A DNA stretch of 64,000 nt from Verrucomicrobia bacterium LW23 (GTDB lineage Bacteria > Verrucomicrobiota > Verrucomicrobiia > Methylacidiphilales > UBA1321): the NCBI GenBank assembly GCA_003054695.1, contig QAZA01000039.1:1-64000 (forward strand). Direction: 5' to 3'. The notes below the pieces were generated by a model, which was not told the DNA's origin, did no database searches, and worked only from the letters and a program-made list of their open reading frames with translations. Below are positions 36,030 through 45,875 of this stretch, in pieces. Within the stretch, counting starts at the first letter, position 1. Each line of letters starts with the position of its first letter. The translations under genes were made by a program, and so were the position numbers.

Positions 36030-37868
36030 CTAAAACAGCTCCTCGCGCACGCGGGCGCGTTCGCGGTCGATTTGCTCGCTGGTGGCGCCGAGGTGGCCCA
36101 TGATGTGGGCGACCATGCTGAGGGCGACTTCGCCCTCGGCCGCAAACACTTCGTTGGCGCCGGCTTTTTCAAGCGAGGCTTTTTCGCGCAGGTAGGTGCT
36201 CCGGGTCAGGATCTGTATCTCCGGGTTGAGCTCGCGGGCGGCTTGCACGATGGCCTGGGCGGGCAGGCCGCTGGCGGAGATGATGAGCGCGATGGACTGC
36301 TCCACGCCGGCGTGGTGCAGGATGTCGCGTTGCATGGCATCGCCGTACAGCGCGTTCTCGCCCTCGGCACGCAGGCGCTTGACGGTGTCGATGTTCATCT
36401 CGATGATCACCACTTCGATGCCGTTATCCTTAAGGATGCGCGTGAGCGTCTTGCCGACAGGGCCGTAGCCGATGACGATGGCGCGATCCGCCAGGTGGTT
36501 TTTGGGGGGCACGCCGCTCAGGTCCTCCTTTTTGGAGGTGGGTGCTAGCTTGTTGCGCTCCATCCACTTGGCGATGGGCTCGATGCACTGGTACAGCGGC
36601 GGGTTGAGTGTGATGGAGATGATGGAGGCGACGACCAGGGCGTTGACAGCCTCCGCCGGCAGGATGTTGAGGCGCGCGCCCAGGTCGGCCAGAATGAAGG
36701 AGAACTCGCCGATCTGTGCCAGGGCTACGGCGACGGCCAGGGCGGTGCGCAGCGGTTTGCCCAGTACCAGCACCACAACCAGCGCGGCAATCGGCTTGCC
36801 GATCATCACAATGGCCAGGGTTACCAGCATCAGCGGCCAGCCGGTGGGGATGGCCGAGGGATCGAAACGCATCCCCACGGCCACAAAGAAGAGAACCGCG
36901 AAGGCGTCCTTCATCGGCAGCGCCTCTGCCGCCGCGCGCGCGCTGTAATCGCTGGAGCCCACAATCATGCCCGCGAGAAATGCGCCCAGCTCCACGGACG
37001 CGCCGAAGGCGTGCAGGGAGCCTACGGCGATGCCGAGCGCCAGCACCAGGACGGTAAGGGTAAAGAGCTCACGCGATCCGGACCGGGCGATGTACCACAG
37101 AATCAACGGGATAAGCCGCTGCCCCACGATAAACGCGACGACCAGGCCACCCAGCCGCAGGATCGCAACGCCAATGGTGATGAAGGCGTTGCCGCCGCCC
37201 GCGGGCTCCAGGCTGACAGCCGCGGCGGTGATCGCCTGCCCGGCGGACTGCATGGCGTGCATAAACTCCGTAACGCCTCCCAGCCCCATGCCGCCGCCGC
37301 TGCCCTGCACGGCAGGCACCGCCGCGGGCGCGGCGCCAGTGCCCGTGGAGAGCGCGATGGTGGGCAGGAGAATCAGCACCATAATGGTGAAGAGATCCTC
37401 CACAATAAGCCAGCCCACGGCGATATGGCCCGTCGGCGTGTGCAGCGCGCGGTTGTCGGCAAGTACGCGGGTCAGCACCACCGTACTGGCTACCGAGATA
37501 GCGATGCCGAAGAGGATGCCGGCCCCCCAGCTCCAGTTAAAATAGTGCGTGGAAACAGCGCCCAGCGCGGTGGCAACGGCAATCTGCACAATGGCGCCGG
37601 GGATGGCGACATTTTTGACAGCAAGCAGATCCTTGAGATGGAAATGGAGGCCGACGCCGAACATCAGCAGAATAACGCCGATCTCTGCAAACTGTTTAGC
37701 CACACCTTCATCCGCCACAAAACCGGGTGAGTGCGGGCCCACCGCGATACCCGCCAGCAAGTAGCCGACAATCGGAGAAAGGCCCAGTCGCTGCGTGATG
37801 AACCCCAGGACAAGTGCGGCCAGCAGGCCCCCCGTCAGGGTCGAAATAAGATCGAGATGATGCGGCAT
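36030..37868 (-). CDS. Monovalent cation:proton antiporter-2 (KefB/YbaL type) with TrkA-N domain
   Basis: A 612-residue membrane protein. About 12-13 hydrophobic segments form the Na+/H+ exchanger-like unit, with motifs LGLSPIVGYLLAGIAVGPH, GVILLMFGVGLHF, VASTVVLTRVL and FGASVELGAFLAGM. The C-terminal TrkA-N/RCK domain (~460-580) binds a nucleotide through VIGYGPVGKTLTRILKDNG. No glutathione-binding TrkA-C is obvious. A loop of ~60 Ala/Gly-rich residues (~190-225) looks inserted. It likely exports K+ or another monovalent cation in exchange for protons. It is divergent from the TPR gene. Confidence 0.9.
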   Translation of the reverse strand: MPHHLDLISTLTGGLLAALVLGFITQRLGLSPIVGYLLAGIAVGPHSPGFVADEGVAKQFAEIGVILLMFGVGLHFHLKDLLAVKNVAIPGAIVQIAVATALGAVSTHYFNWSWGAGILFGIAISVASTVVLTRVLADNRALHTPTGHIAVGWLIVEDLFTIMVLILLPTIALSTGTGAAPAAVPAVQGSGGGMGLGGVTEFMHAMQSAGQAITAAAVSLEPAGGGNAFITIGVAILRLGGLVVAFIVGQRLIPLILWYIARSGSRELFTLTVLVLALGIAVGSLHAFGASVELGAFLAGMIVGSSDYSARAAAEALPMKDAFAVLFFVAVGMRFDPSAIPTGWPLMLVTLAIVMIGKPIAALVVVLVLGKPLRTALAVAVALAQIGEFSFILADLGARLNILPAEAVNALVVASIISITLNPPLYQCIEPIAKWMERNKLAPTSKKEDLSGVPPKNHLADRAIVIGYGPVGKTLTRILKDNGIEVVIIEMNIDTVKRLRAEGENALYGDAMQRDILHHAGVEQSIALIISASGLPAQAIVQAARELNPEIQILTRSTYLREKASLEKAGANEVFAAEGEVALSMVAHIMGHLGATSEQIDRERARVREELF

Positions 37869-37991
37869 GCTAATCGCTTACCTCGTATGCGGGGAGCGAG
37901 CAAGTTTCAATGGCTGTATAATGGAATTAAGTTGCGCCAACTTGAAGATTTGGCCCTCGCCCGCGCTGGCCGGGAATGCTAGCCTGGGGTC

Positions 37992-38999
37992 ATGACGCCC
38001 GTTCCCCGCCCGTCGATCCTTGCGATTGTGCTGGCGCTTTTCCTCTCCGTCGCCGTCTCGCCCAAGCACTCCCCCGCCGCGGAGGAGAAGCCCTCGCAAG
38101 CCTATGTCATCGAGCAACTTGCCAATGACGAGCAGAAGAAGATGGCGCAATCCGCGCTGAACAAGATGGAAGCCGGCGAGCTTGCCGAGGCGGAAAAGAT
38201 CCTGGACGGCATGATTGCAAAGTACCCAGACGTGAGTCTGGGCTACCACTACCGCAGCATCATGCGCAGCTATCAGGATAACCTGGAAGGCGCGCTTTCG
38301 GACATCAACCGCACGCTTTATCTCGGGCCCAAAATCATCGCCAAGTATCGCAGCCGCGGCCTTATCTATCTGCAACTGCAACGCTACGCGGAGGCGGCCG
38401 CGGATTTCCGCGTTGTGCTGGACACGCTGGCCGGCGGCGAGGATACCACGGTGGACGAGAACGCGCGGGAAACAGAGGATCTCCTCGCCATTGCCCTGTT
38501 TGGCGACGGCGGCCAGGACGATGAAGTCATCCGCCTGCTTCAAAAAGCCCGCAAATCCCGCAACGACGCAGGCTGGAGCTACCAGTACGCCTTCCAGATC
38601 TGGACCGTTTACGCGCGCCAGGGCAAGGCGCATGTGTACGTGCCGGAGCTCAAGCAGGCCGTGGAATCCGAAATGGTGCGCGTTGCCGCCAACAAAGTCG
38701 AAAAGCCGGCGCAGGAGTGGCACATTATGATGGGCCGCTATCTCCTCGGCCAGGTAAGCGAGGCGGACCTCATGTCCAAAGCCAGCGCCGCCGACAGCGA
38801 GTCCGAGAAAAAGAGCCGCCTGCAACTTTACTACTTTTATATGGGCATGAAGGCGCTGGACGCCGGCGACAAAGCCACCGCGCAAAAGCATCTGCAAGCC
38901 TCGCTGGATAACAAGCAGGGCCGCCGCAACGAGGTCTTTTTTGCCCAGGGCCAGCTGGCGCGGCTGAAGAAGACGCCCTTGCCCGCCGAGGCGCGTTGA
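37992..38999 (+). CDS. Exported tetratricopeptide-repeat protein
   Basis: A 335-residue protein with an N-terminal signal peptide (SILAIVLALFLSVAVS, likely cut before AEEKPS). Three or more TPR-like helical pairs follow: ALNKMEAGELAEAEKILDGM, LGYHYRSIMRSYQDNLEGAL, KYRSRGLIYLQLQRYAEAA and, near the end, MGMKALDAGDKATAQKHL. It resembles NlpI-type scaffold proteins in layout but lacks a lipobox. It lies 13 bp before the Sel1-M48 gene and probably forms an operon with it, suggesting an adaptor for that protease. Confidence 0.75.
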   Translation: MTPVPRPSILAIVLALFLSVAVSPKHSPAAEEKPSQAYVIEQLANDEQKKMAQSALNKMEAGELAEAEKILDGMIAKYPDVSLGYHYRSIMRSYQDNLEGALSDINRTLYLGPKIIAKYRSRGLIYLQLQRYAEAAADFRVVLDTLAGGEDTTVDENARETEDLLAIALFGDGGQDDEVIRLLQKARKSRNDAGWSYQYAFQIWTVYARQGKAHVYVPELKQAVESEMVRVAANKVEKPAQEWHIMMGRYLLGQVSEADLMSKASAADSESEKKSRLQLYYFYMGMKALDAGDKATAQKHLQASLDNKQGRRNEVFFAQGQLARLKKTPLPAEAR

Positions 39000-39012
39000 T
39001 CTACAACCAGAT

Positions 39013-41664
39013 ATGGCCATCTTACGGGGGATTCCATCAGCTACCGCGGCGGTAGCCATGGCGGGGCATGGCCCCGGACACGTGGGGGCGGAGAGCAAAC
39101 GGGGCGGCAACGAGCAGTCTGCCGGCGAGAACAAGAGCCCTCCTCCCGAGGGACAGCCGCAGATCGGAACCGGCGCCGGCAACCTGGCAGGCACGCCCCC
39201 GCCCGCACCCAAAGCCGGCGGCTGGGGATGCGCCACAAAGCTCCTCCTCTTCTGGGCGGTTGGCATCATGCTGGCCGTCGCCATCAGCTTCCAGCACCGC
39301 CGGGCCAACCCCCAGCAGTACCACACCGCCACCCCACCTACCCAAGGCGAGGCCACGGATTACCCCACATTGGAGGTGCCCCGCACCCCGCCGCCCCGAG
39401 ACGACCCGGAGGCATGGGCGTCCTGGACGCGAGACGGCTCGCACCTCGTCTTTGCCGCCCGCGCGATGCTGGAATCGCTCAACAAGGGCCACGTACCCGA
39501 CGCGCGCCGCAAAATCGTGGCCGCGTCTACGCTCACCAGCCTGCGCACCAGCTACGATCAGGATGGCAACGCCAAAGCCGGCTGGATGCTGGCATGGATG
39601 TACAAAAACGGCGTCGGTGTGCCCTCCGACGCCAAAAAGGCCGCCGATTACACGGAGGAGCTGGGCAACATGGGTTACCGCGAAGCGCAGTACCAGATGG
39701 GCCTTATCTACCTTTATGGCGAAGGCCGCGACGTCGACACGTCCGTGGCCCATGACTACATCAGGGACTCCGCAGACCGCCATTATCTGCAGGCCATGAT
39801 CTATCTCTTTTTGCAGTACAACGCAACTGGCACGGTGCGGGAGGGCGAGGACTACCGACCCACCCCGACTGAGCTGGCAGACTATGCCAAAGCGCGCGAG
39901 TTCTGGCGCCGCAACGCCATCGCCACCGGCGGCGCCGACGCCCTGGCCCGTGCCATGCGCCGCCTCGCCCCCGGCAAGGCGTTGCCCCCCGGCTCCACAC
40001 CGCCGCAAGGCACCGCCGGCCGGGAGGTGAGCGTGCTGGCTTACATGGCCAGCCTCAACGTCTTTAGCGACGGCGTGCAGCATCCTCCCGCCGTCGCGCC
40101 CCACGACGAGTGGGCCCGGATCAACTCCACCGCCCCCCACGCTCTCAGCCCGGAGGACCTGCGCAAAGACGGCATGATGTGGCTGAGCGTGGCCTGTGCC
40201 AGGGATTACGCCCCTGCCATACGCCAGTACGCCGTGGAGATGTTTCGCGAAGGCAAGACCGCTGAGGCACGCGAGTCCCTGAAAGCTTGGCGCAATCTGG
40301 CCCAGAACGACGCCGCCCGCACAGGAGTATCCAGCGTCAGCACCGGGCCGGAGTTCCTCGGATTCCTCCTCTCCAGCAACATGTTAGCCATGCTGGTGCT
40401 GATCATTGTCTTCCCCTTCAGCCTCACCTTCTGCGCCGCGGCGGCGACAGGCTGGCTGCTGGCCCGCGACGTGCGCCGCCTGGCGCCGCCCGGCGCCCAC
40501 TGGACACAGCGCGCCCGCGTTCTGTGGGGCGCCCGGTCGGACCGGGGCCTGCTGTTACTGCTGGCCTGCATGGCCCCCTGGCGCATCGCCTTGGCGTCGC
40601 CGGATTTTCTGCACGTGCCGCCCCTTACCCTGGTGCTGGCGGCGGCTGCCGCGTCCATGCTGGGCCTGGCCGCAGGCGGCTCCCTGTTCCGTCGCCAGGC
40701 CGGGTTGCGGCCGCTGTCGCCCCTGGCGTGGGTGGGCGATACCACGGTGATGCTGCTGGTGCTGTGGGTCGTCATCCTCACGCCGCCCGCGCTGATTTTT
40801 GTGGCCCCCTGGCTTGCCACACCGGCGTGGCTGCCCTGGACGGCCGCGGGCGTCCTTGCCTTTGCTGCCGCCAACTACTTTGGGCTGGGGCTGGGCATCC
40901 TGCGCATACTTGGCCTGGCCTGGCCCGCAAGCGCCGGAGACAGTAACCCCGCCCTGGCGCGCCTGCCGCGGCTGATGGACGAGGCGGCCCGTCGCGTCGG
41001 CTCCCGCCCTCGGCCCGTGTGGGTGCTGCGGTGGAGCATGGCCAATGCCTTCGCCTTTACCGGCCCGCAGCTGCTTACCGTTACCACGCGGCTTATGGAA
41101 ATTGCAGAAGACGAAGAGGTTATCGCCATACTGGCGCACGAGTTCAACCACCTGGACGAGCCGGCCTCCGTGCTGTGGATGCGCGTGTTGCACGGAGCGC
41201 TTGTCAGCCTGTGCGTGCTGGGCATGGCGGCGTGCATTGCCAACGCACTGATGATGGGGTCGAACCTCTTCATTCTCACCACCGCCGTCCCCCTTGCGGT
41301 GCTTGTGGCGGTGGAGTACTGCTTTGGCAGCTTCTCCCGCCGCCAGGAGCATCTGGCCGACGAGCGCGGCCGCGCCGCCGACGCCACGTCCGGCAACTAC
41401 GCCACCATCCTGGAGAAGATTCACGAGGACGCCTACATCCCCGCCGCATTTGCCAACAACACGCAGGGCGGCGTCGGCACCCACCCCGATCTCCACAGCC
41501 GCCTTACTGCCCTGGGTGCGGAGCCCGCCTGGCCCCGCCCCGAGCCGCCAATCCCGTCGTCCTTCCTGCGCTTCCTCCCCATGGTCGCCGTCCTCATGCT
41601 CAACATCATCACCTACGACCTGGCGGCAACCGTGCTGCTGCTGGGGGGCTCTGGTAAAGGATAG
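39013..41664 (+). CDS. Membrane M48 metalloprotease fused to Sel1-like repeats
   Basis: An 883-residue membrane protein. One hydrophobic helix (LLFWAVGIMLAVAISF, ~80) precedes a ~270-residue Sel1/TPR-like region (AGWMLAWMYKNGVGVPSDAK; AQYQMGLIYLYGEGRDV; VDTSVAHDYIR). Then come about six further hydrophobic helices and the M48 peptidase core: H709-E710-x-x-H713 in ILAHEFNHLDEP and third ligand E779 in QEHLADERG. M48 relatives (HtpX, YfgC) degrade misfolded membrane or periplasmic proteins. The Sel1 part would choose partners. The N-terminal ~65 residues are disordered and Gly/Pro-rich. Operon with the TPR gene. Confidence 0.82.
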   Translation: MAILRGIPSATAAVAMAGHGPGHVGAESKRGGNEQSAGENKSPPPEGQPQIGTGAGNLAGTPPPAPKAGGWGCATKLLLFWAVGIMLAVAISFQHRRANPQQYHTATPPTQGEATDYPTLEVPRTPPPRDDPEAWASWTRDGSHLVFAARAMLESLNKGHVPDARRKIVAASTLTSLRTSYDQDGNAKAGWMLAWMYKNGVGVPSDAKKAADYTEELGNMGYREAQYQMGLIYLYGEGRDVDTSVAHDYIRDSADRHYLQAMIYLFLQYNATGTVREGEDYRPTPTELADYAKAREFWRRNAIATGGADALARAMRRLAPGKALPPGSTPPQGTAGREVSVLAYMASLNVFSDGVQHPPAVAPHDEWARINSTAPHALSPEDLRKDGMMWLSVACARDYAPAIRQYAVEMFREGKTAEARESLKAWRNLAQNDAARTGVSSVSTGPEFLGFLLSSNMLAMLVLIIVFPFSLTFCAAAATGWLLARDVRRLAPPGAHWTQRARVLWGARSDRGLLLLLACMAPWRIALASPDFLHVPPLTLVLAAAAASMLGLAAGGSLFRRQAGLRPLSPLAWVGDTTVMLLVLWVVILTPPALIFVAPWLATPAWLPWTAAGVLAFAAANYFGLGLGILRILGLAWPASAGDSNPALARLPRLMDEAARRVGSRPRPVWVLRWSMANAFAFTGPQLLTVTTRLMEIAEDEEVIAILAHEFNHLDEPASVLWMRVLHGALVSLCVLGMAACIANALMMGSNLFILTTAVPLAVLVAVEYCFGSFSRRQEHLADERGRAADATSGNYATILEKIHEDAYIPAAFANNTQGGVGTHPDLHSRLTALGAEPAWPRPEPPIPSSFLRFLPMVAVLMLNIITYDLAATVLLLGGSGKG

Positions 41665-42101
41665 CCGAGGAGAGTTTTAACGCCAGGGACGGAACGATCG
41701 CCGGGATTGAGGCAAGGAAAATGAGAATACCGTGTCGTGCAATCATGCAGTTGGCGTGGCGGGACTGTTGCATTTTATACGCTTCGGACACGCCGTTGGT
41801 TGCAATCCGCGGCGGGACTTACCCTTTTTGCCGGGCGTGGCGTACCCTTCCGTGCTTTGCACGCCGCCCGACGCCTCACATGCACGCAACGTTCCGGTAA
41901 AACTTTCCGGCTTTTTGCGTCAAACCTTGCACTTGAATACGTCTTTGATTATTGTAATGCACTAAATGCTTTTCCGCTTTACCTGCGGCACGTCTCCTGC
42001 TTTGTTAGTATGAGTTCTCGTGGCCTTGTTGCGATTTTGGCTGATACTGACCCCGGCCAATCCCCTACAAGCGCGCACACGCAGCATTACCCCAACCGAA
42101 A
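41665..42101. other. Gene-free leader before infC
   Basis: About 440 bp. No rpmI/rplT or thrS gene is present, and no strong terminator or attenuator hairpin was recognised. The region around 41900-42000 is AT-richer and is the likeliest promoter site for infC. Confidence 0.35.
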
Positions 42102-42920
42102 TTGCCCTTGCCTCGCAAAATAAAAACCTGGAACGCTCCTTCCCATCAGCAGATTCGTGCCAATAACAAGATCCGGGCGCGCGAAGTTCTCGTGATCGAT
42201 GTGGACGGCAAATCCCTCGGCGTCGTCCCGATCGCCGAAGCTATGACAACCGCGCGTCGCCGCGGCCTGGATCTGGTGGAAGTCTCCCCCAACGCGGTTC
42301 CCCCCGTCTGCCGTATCCTCGATTTCGGCAAATACCGCTACGAAATCTCCAAGCGAGATCGCGACGGAAAGAAAAACACGTCCGCGACCAAGGTCAAGGA
42401 GCTCAAGTTCCAGCTCAATATCGACGGGCACGACTTTGAAGTGAAGATGCGCCAGGCCGAAAGCTTCCTCATGCGCGGCATGAAGGTGAAGCTCATCGTT
42501 GCCTTCCGCGGCCGCGAAATGATGCACCAGGATCGCGGCACCAACCTCATCGCCCGCATCCGTGCCGACCTGGCCGGCGCAGGCCTCGCCGACAGCGAGC
42601 CCCGCCTCATCAACAAAAACATCACCATGATGCTGACGCCCAACCCCGTTCACAAACGGGTGAGGAAGTTTACCCATGAGGATGACGAGTACGATGACTC
42701 CGACGACAGCGACCTGATCGACGAGCACGACGACCACGACGACGAGGCCCACGACACCGCCCCCGCGGCAGAAGGCACCCCGGCCCCCGCCGAAGGCGCC
42801 ACCCCCGCCCCGCAGGCCGAAGCGCCGTCGCAGCCCGCCGCCCCCGCGCCCAAGTACAAAAACAAAAAGCCCGCCCCGGTCGTCGAGCGCAACCTCGTCC
42901 CCGGCGTGCCGGATCTCTGA
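42102..42920 (+). CDS. infC: Translation initiation factor IF-3 with non-AUG start and acidic tail
   Basis: A 272-residue protein that binds the 30S subunit and checks initiator tRNA and start codons. The N-domain (RANNKIRAREVLVIDVDGKS), linker and C-domain (NIDGHDFEVKMRQAESFLMRG; VAFRGREMMHQ) are typical through ~residue 175. After this, a ~95-residue extension holds an Asp/His-rich stretch (DEYDDSDDSDLIDEHDDHDD) and an Ala/Pro-rich tail. No in-frame ATG precedes residue 47, so translation must begin at TTG 42102 or TTG 42108, as expected for infC autoregulation. The usual rpmI-rplT genes do not follow. Confidence 0.95.
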   Translation: MPLPRKIKTWNAPSHQQIRANNKIRAREVLVIDVDGKSLGVVPIAEAMTTARRRGLDLVEVSPNAVPPVCRILDFGKYRYEISKRDRDGKKNTSATKVKELKFQLNIDGHDFEVKMRQAESFLMRGMKVKLIVAFRGREMMHQDRGTNLIARIRADLAGAGLADSEPRLINKNITMMLTPNPVHKRVRKFTHEDDEYDDSDDSDLIDEHDDHDDEAHDTAPAAEGTPAPAEGATPAPQAEAPSQPAAPAPKYKNKKPAPVVERNLVPGVPDL

Positions 42921-43404
42921 TTCCGGCCGGTGCCCTCTTGGAATCCAGGCAAGGAGTGCATGTGGCGTGCAATTCGAGTTCTCGAGCTCGAATGTCCACA
43001 GCCTCCTGAGCAAAGCCCATCTAAGCTGTCGCGGGTTAGTTCTCCAATAACGGCGGAGCTGTTCCATGCCTTAGCCCGGGGTTGCCCGGAGCATTCTGAT
43101 GCGAGGACTACCCCAGGTAGGCCGGAATCGGGAAACCCCACGCGAAGCGTTCTTCCGTCGGACCTTTCGCGCTCGTTCCTCGCGCGGGCCATATTCGGAG
43201 CAACAGCCACAGAGAGCGCCTCGCACATGCATCAAACGAGCGCGAGTGGATCGACATAAGAACGCTTCGCGTAGGGTTGCTGTGGCGAACTTTCCCGGGG
43301 TAGTCCTCGCATCAGAATGCTCCGGGCAACCCCGGGCTACGATATGGAACGGCTCCGCCGTTCTCGGAGCCTGGCGAACTCTCGACAAGCTATCTGGAGA
43401 ATGC
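42921..43404. repeat. ~395-bp imperfect palindrome (43010-43404)
   Basis: Nested arms pair across the whole segment: AACGGCGGAGCTGTTCCATG and GCATTCTGATGCGAGGACTA (43050-43115) with their complements at 43297-43365; AACCCCACGCGAAGCGTTCT at 43134 with 43258-43277; and GTCGGACC-TTTCGCGCTCGT at 43158 with 43228-43252. The unpaired tip is about 43186-43225. One arm recurs alone at 52748-52836. A degenerate AATGTC-ACAGCCTC word lies at 42991. No gene. Copy B of the 162-bp element starts three bases after its end. Confidence 0.85.
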
Positions 43405-43407
43405 TTA

Positions 43408-43569
43408 GACCCATTATCGGAATAAGCCGGTACATTGGCGGGACGCTTTTGAGCGAGTGCGGCGTTGAGTCTTTGGTCATGCATTTTTCAAATGCACTCC
43501 CTCAGCCTCGCCTTGCCCTCATCTCAAAATCGCCTCCACCAATGTACCGGTTTATTCCGATAATTGGTC
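43408..43569. mobile_element. 162-bp MITE-like palindromic element, copy B
   Basis: It begins GACCCATTATCGGAATAA and ends CCGATAATTGGTC, flanked by TTA at 43405-43407 and GTA at 43570-43572, one mismatch. It is close in sequence to copy A in arms and core, and in the same orientation. It sits directly next to the ~395-bp palindrome. Confidence 0.88.
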
Positions 43570-43638
43570 GTAGTTATACAACTTCTCCGAGGTTGATTGA
43601 TCGCAGTGTAAACGCCTGTACTTAAATCGCGCTGGTAT

Positions 43639-45801
43639 TTACGGGCGGAACAGGTCGCCGTGGTCTTCGTAGGGATTCGCATCCTGGGCGAAGGAGCGGT
43701 CGAGGCGACGCGTCTGCTTTTCCTGGGGGACGGTCGCTTCGGAATCGGCATCCTCTTCCTCCTCGTCGTCGGTCTCCGCCGGGGATTCAAACTCCGGGTC
43801 GTCTTCGTCGTCAAATGAGGAGGAATCCCCCGCGAAGGCGGGCACGTGGATGTCGCCGCCGCCGCGGTCGTCGCCTTCGTGGCGGCGGATGGCGGTGAGG
43901 AAGGTCTGGCCGTAGCGGTCGATTTTAACCTGGCCGACGCCGCTAATGGCGCTGAGCGCTTCCACCGTGGTGGGGCGCTCCTCGGCCAGCTCGCGCAGGG
44001 TTTTGTCGTGAAAGATGACGTAGGGCGGCACGTTTTGCGCGCGCGCCAGCTCCGCACGCACGGCGCGCAGGGCGTCGAAGAGGCGTTGCGTGTTGGCGTC
44101 CATGGTCGCCTGGCGTCCGCCTCCTCCGCCGAAGCCGCCGCCGGGCGCGGGGCCGATGCCGCGCCCTGTGGCGCTGCCCTTGCCCCCAAAGCGCTGGCCG
44201 CGCGGCGTGCCCGGGCCGCGGCCGGCTTTGGCGGCTTTTACCTTGCCGGTGTAGGCGCGCAGGCGGATGGTCTCGCGGTTTTTGAGGAACGTGGTGCCGC
44301 GCGGGGTCAGCTTCAGGCCGCCGTGCTCGGTCATGTCCACCATCACCAGGTTCTCCGCTACCAGCTGGCGGAAGATGTTCTGCCATTCCAGCTTACCGAA
44401 CTCCTTGCCGATGCCGTAGGTCGACACTCGGTCGTGGCCAAAGGTGCGGATGCGCGGGTCGTCCTTGCCGGTCAGCACGTCGATGAGATACGCCACGCCA
44501 AAGCGCTGGCCGGTGCGGTACACGCACGACATCGCCTTTTGCGCAGCCACCGTGCCATCAAAGGTTTGCGGGGGATTATCGCACGTGTCGCAGTTGCCGC
44601 ACGGGGCGCAGTCGTCGCCAAAATAATTGAGGACGACCTTGCGCCGGCAGCAGGCTGCCTCGCACAGGCCCAGCAGCGCGTTAAGCTTTTGATGCTCAAT
44701 GCGTTTCTGCTCCATCGGCGCATTGCCGCCGTCGATGAAGTTGCGGTGCATCGCGGCGTCGCCGATGCCGTAGATCATCAGCGCGCTGCTGGGCTGTCCG
44801 TCGCGGCCGGCGCGGCCGGTCTCCTGGTAGTAGGCCTCGATATTGCGAGGGATGGACATGTGGGCCACAAAGCGGACGTCGGGCTTGTCGATGCCCATGC
44901 CAAACGCGATGGTGGCCACCATAATAATGTTGTCCTCGCGCAAAAAACGCTCCTGATTGCGCGCGCGCACGGCGGAGTCCAGGCCGGCGTGGTAGGGCAG
45001 GGCGGTAAAGCCCTGGCCGGTCATCCAGTCGGCCATATCCTCCACGTTTTGGCGGGAGAGGCAGTAGATGATGCCGCTTTCGCCCTTGTGCTCGCTTTTG
45101 ATAAAGTTAAGGATTTGCTGTTTTGCGTTATCCTTAACAACAATGGTGTAGTGGATGTTCGGGCGGTCGAAGCCGGAGACAAACTGTTCGCCGTCCTCCA
45201 GGTGCAGCTTCTGCACAATATCGCGCCGCGTCGGGGCGTCGGCCGTGGCGGTAAGGGCTACGCGGGGCACGTGGGGAAAGTGCTCCGCCAGCACGCCCAG
45301 CTGCACATAGTGGGGGCGGAAGTCGTGGCCCCACTGGCTTACGCAGTGCGCTTCGTCGATGGCGAAGAGCGCTATGGGGCTCTCGCGCAACAGGTTAAGA
45401 AAGTCCTCCATCAGCAGGCGCTCGGGCGCCACATACACCATGTCAATCGCGCCCTCGCGGATAAGGTGCTTGGTGTGCGCGATGGCTTTGCCGGCCATAT
45501 TGGAGTTGATGGCCGCCGCGCGAATGCCCAGCTGCAGCAGCGCGTCCACCTGATCCTGCATCAGGGCAATCAGCGGCGAGACGATGATGCCCACGCCGCG
45601 CCGGCACAGCGCGGGAATCTGATAACACAGCGACTTACCCGCGCCCGTGGGCATCAGCACAAACGCATTGCCCCCGCGCGCCACGTGCTCTACCACGGCC
45701 GCCTGCTGCCCGCGGAACGCCGGGTACCCATACGTCTTGCGCAATACCTGGAGGGGATCGGCAATAAGGGGCGATGCGGCGGTGGAGTCGGCTGTCGGCA
45801 T
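43639..45801 (-). CDS. recQ: ATP-dependent DNA helicase RecQ
   Basis: A 720-residue helicase for recombination and replication-fork repair. The start at 45801 (MPTADSTAASPLIADPLQVL) is preferred to a longer frame. Walker A is LMPTGAGKSLCYQ, the DExH box is FAIDEAHCVSQWGHDFRP, and motif VI is YYQETGRAGRDG. The zinc-binding cluster CEAACCRRKVVLNYFGDDC then CGNCDTC is followed by the winged-helix RQC region and an HRDC domain (LFDALRAVRAELARAQNVPP). The C-terminal ~75 residues are acidic and then basic and disordered. It is a single gene, convergent with the repeat region after infC. Confidence 0.96.
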   Translation of the reverse strand: MPTADSTAASPLIADPLQVLRKTYGYPAFRGQQAAVVEHVARGGNAFVLMPTGAGKSLCYQIPALCRRGVGIIVSPLIALMQDQVDALLQLGIRAAAINSNMAGKAIAHTKHLIREGAIDMVYVAPERLLMEDFLNLLRESPIALFAIDEAHCVSQWGHDFRPHYVQLGVLAEHFPHVPRVALTATADAPTRRDIVQKLHLEDGEQFVSGFDRPNIHYTIVVKDNAKQQILNFIKSEHKGESGIIYCLSRQNVEDMADWMTGQGFTALPYHAGLDSAVRARNQERFLREDNIIMVATIAFGMGIDKPDVRFVAHMSIPRNIEAYYQETGRAGRDGQPSSALMIYGIGDAAMHRNFIDGGNAPMEQKRIEHQKLNALLGLCEAACCRRKVVLNYFGDDCAPCGNCDTCDNPPQTFDGTVAAQKAMSCVYRTGQRFGVAYLIDVLTGKDDPRIRTFGHDRVSTYGIGKEFGKLEWQNIFRQLVAENLVMVDMTEHGGLKLTPRGTTFLKNRETIRLRAYTGKVKAAKAGRGPGTPRGQRFGGKGSATGRGIGPAPGGGFGGGGGRQATMDANTQRLFDALRAVRAELARAQNVPPYVIFHDKTLRELAEERPTTVEALSAISGVGQVKIDRYGQTFLTAIRRHEGDDRGGGDIHVPAFAGDSSSFDDEDDPEFESPAETDDEEEEDADSEATVPQEKQTRRLDRSFAQDANPYEDHGDLFRP

Positions 45802-45875
45802 GCGCTGATTATAGCGGCTGATGCAAAAGAATAAAGCGCGGGGACGGGGAAGAATGTGGCGGCCGTGGGAAGTAA

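Noticed and set aside
43408-43569. An insertion sequence with its own transposase near the 162-bp elements
   Set aside because: No transposase-like frame is found in or next to any of the four copies.
43846-45834. Very long open frame (over 600 codons) on the plus strand opposite recQ
   Set aside because: It is the antisense of a clear recQ; GC-rich codon positions keep such frames open, and the translation has no domain.
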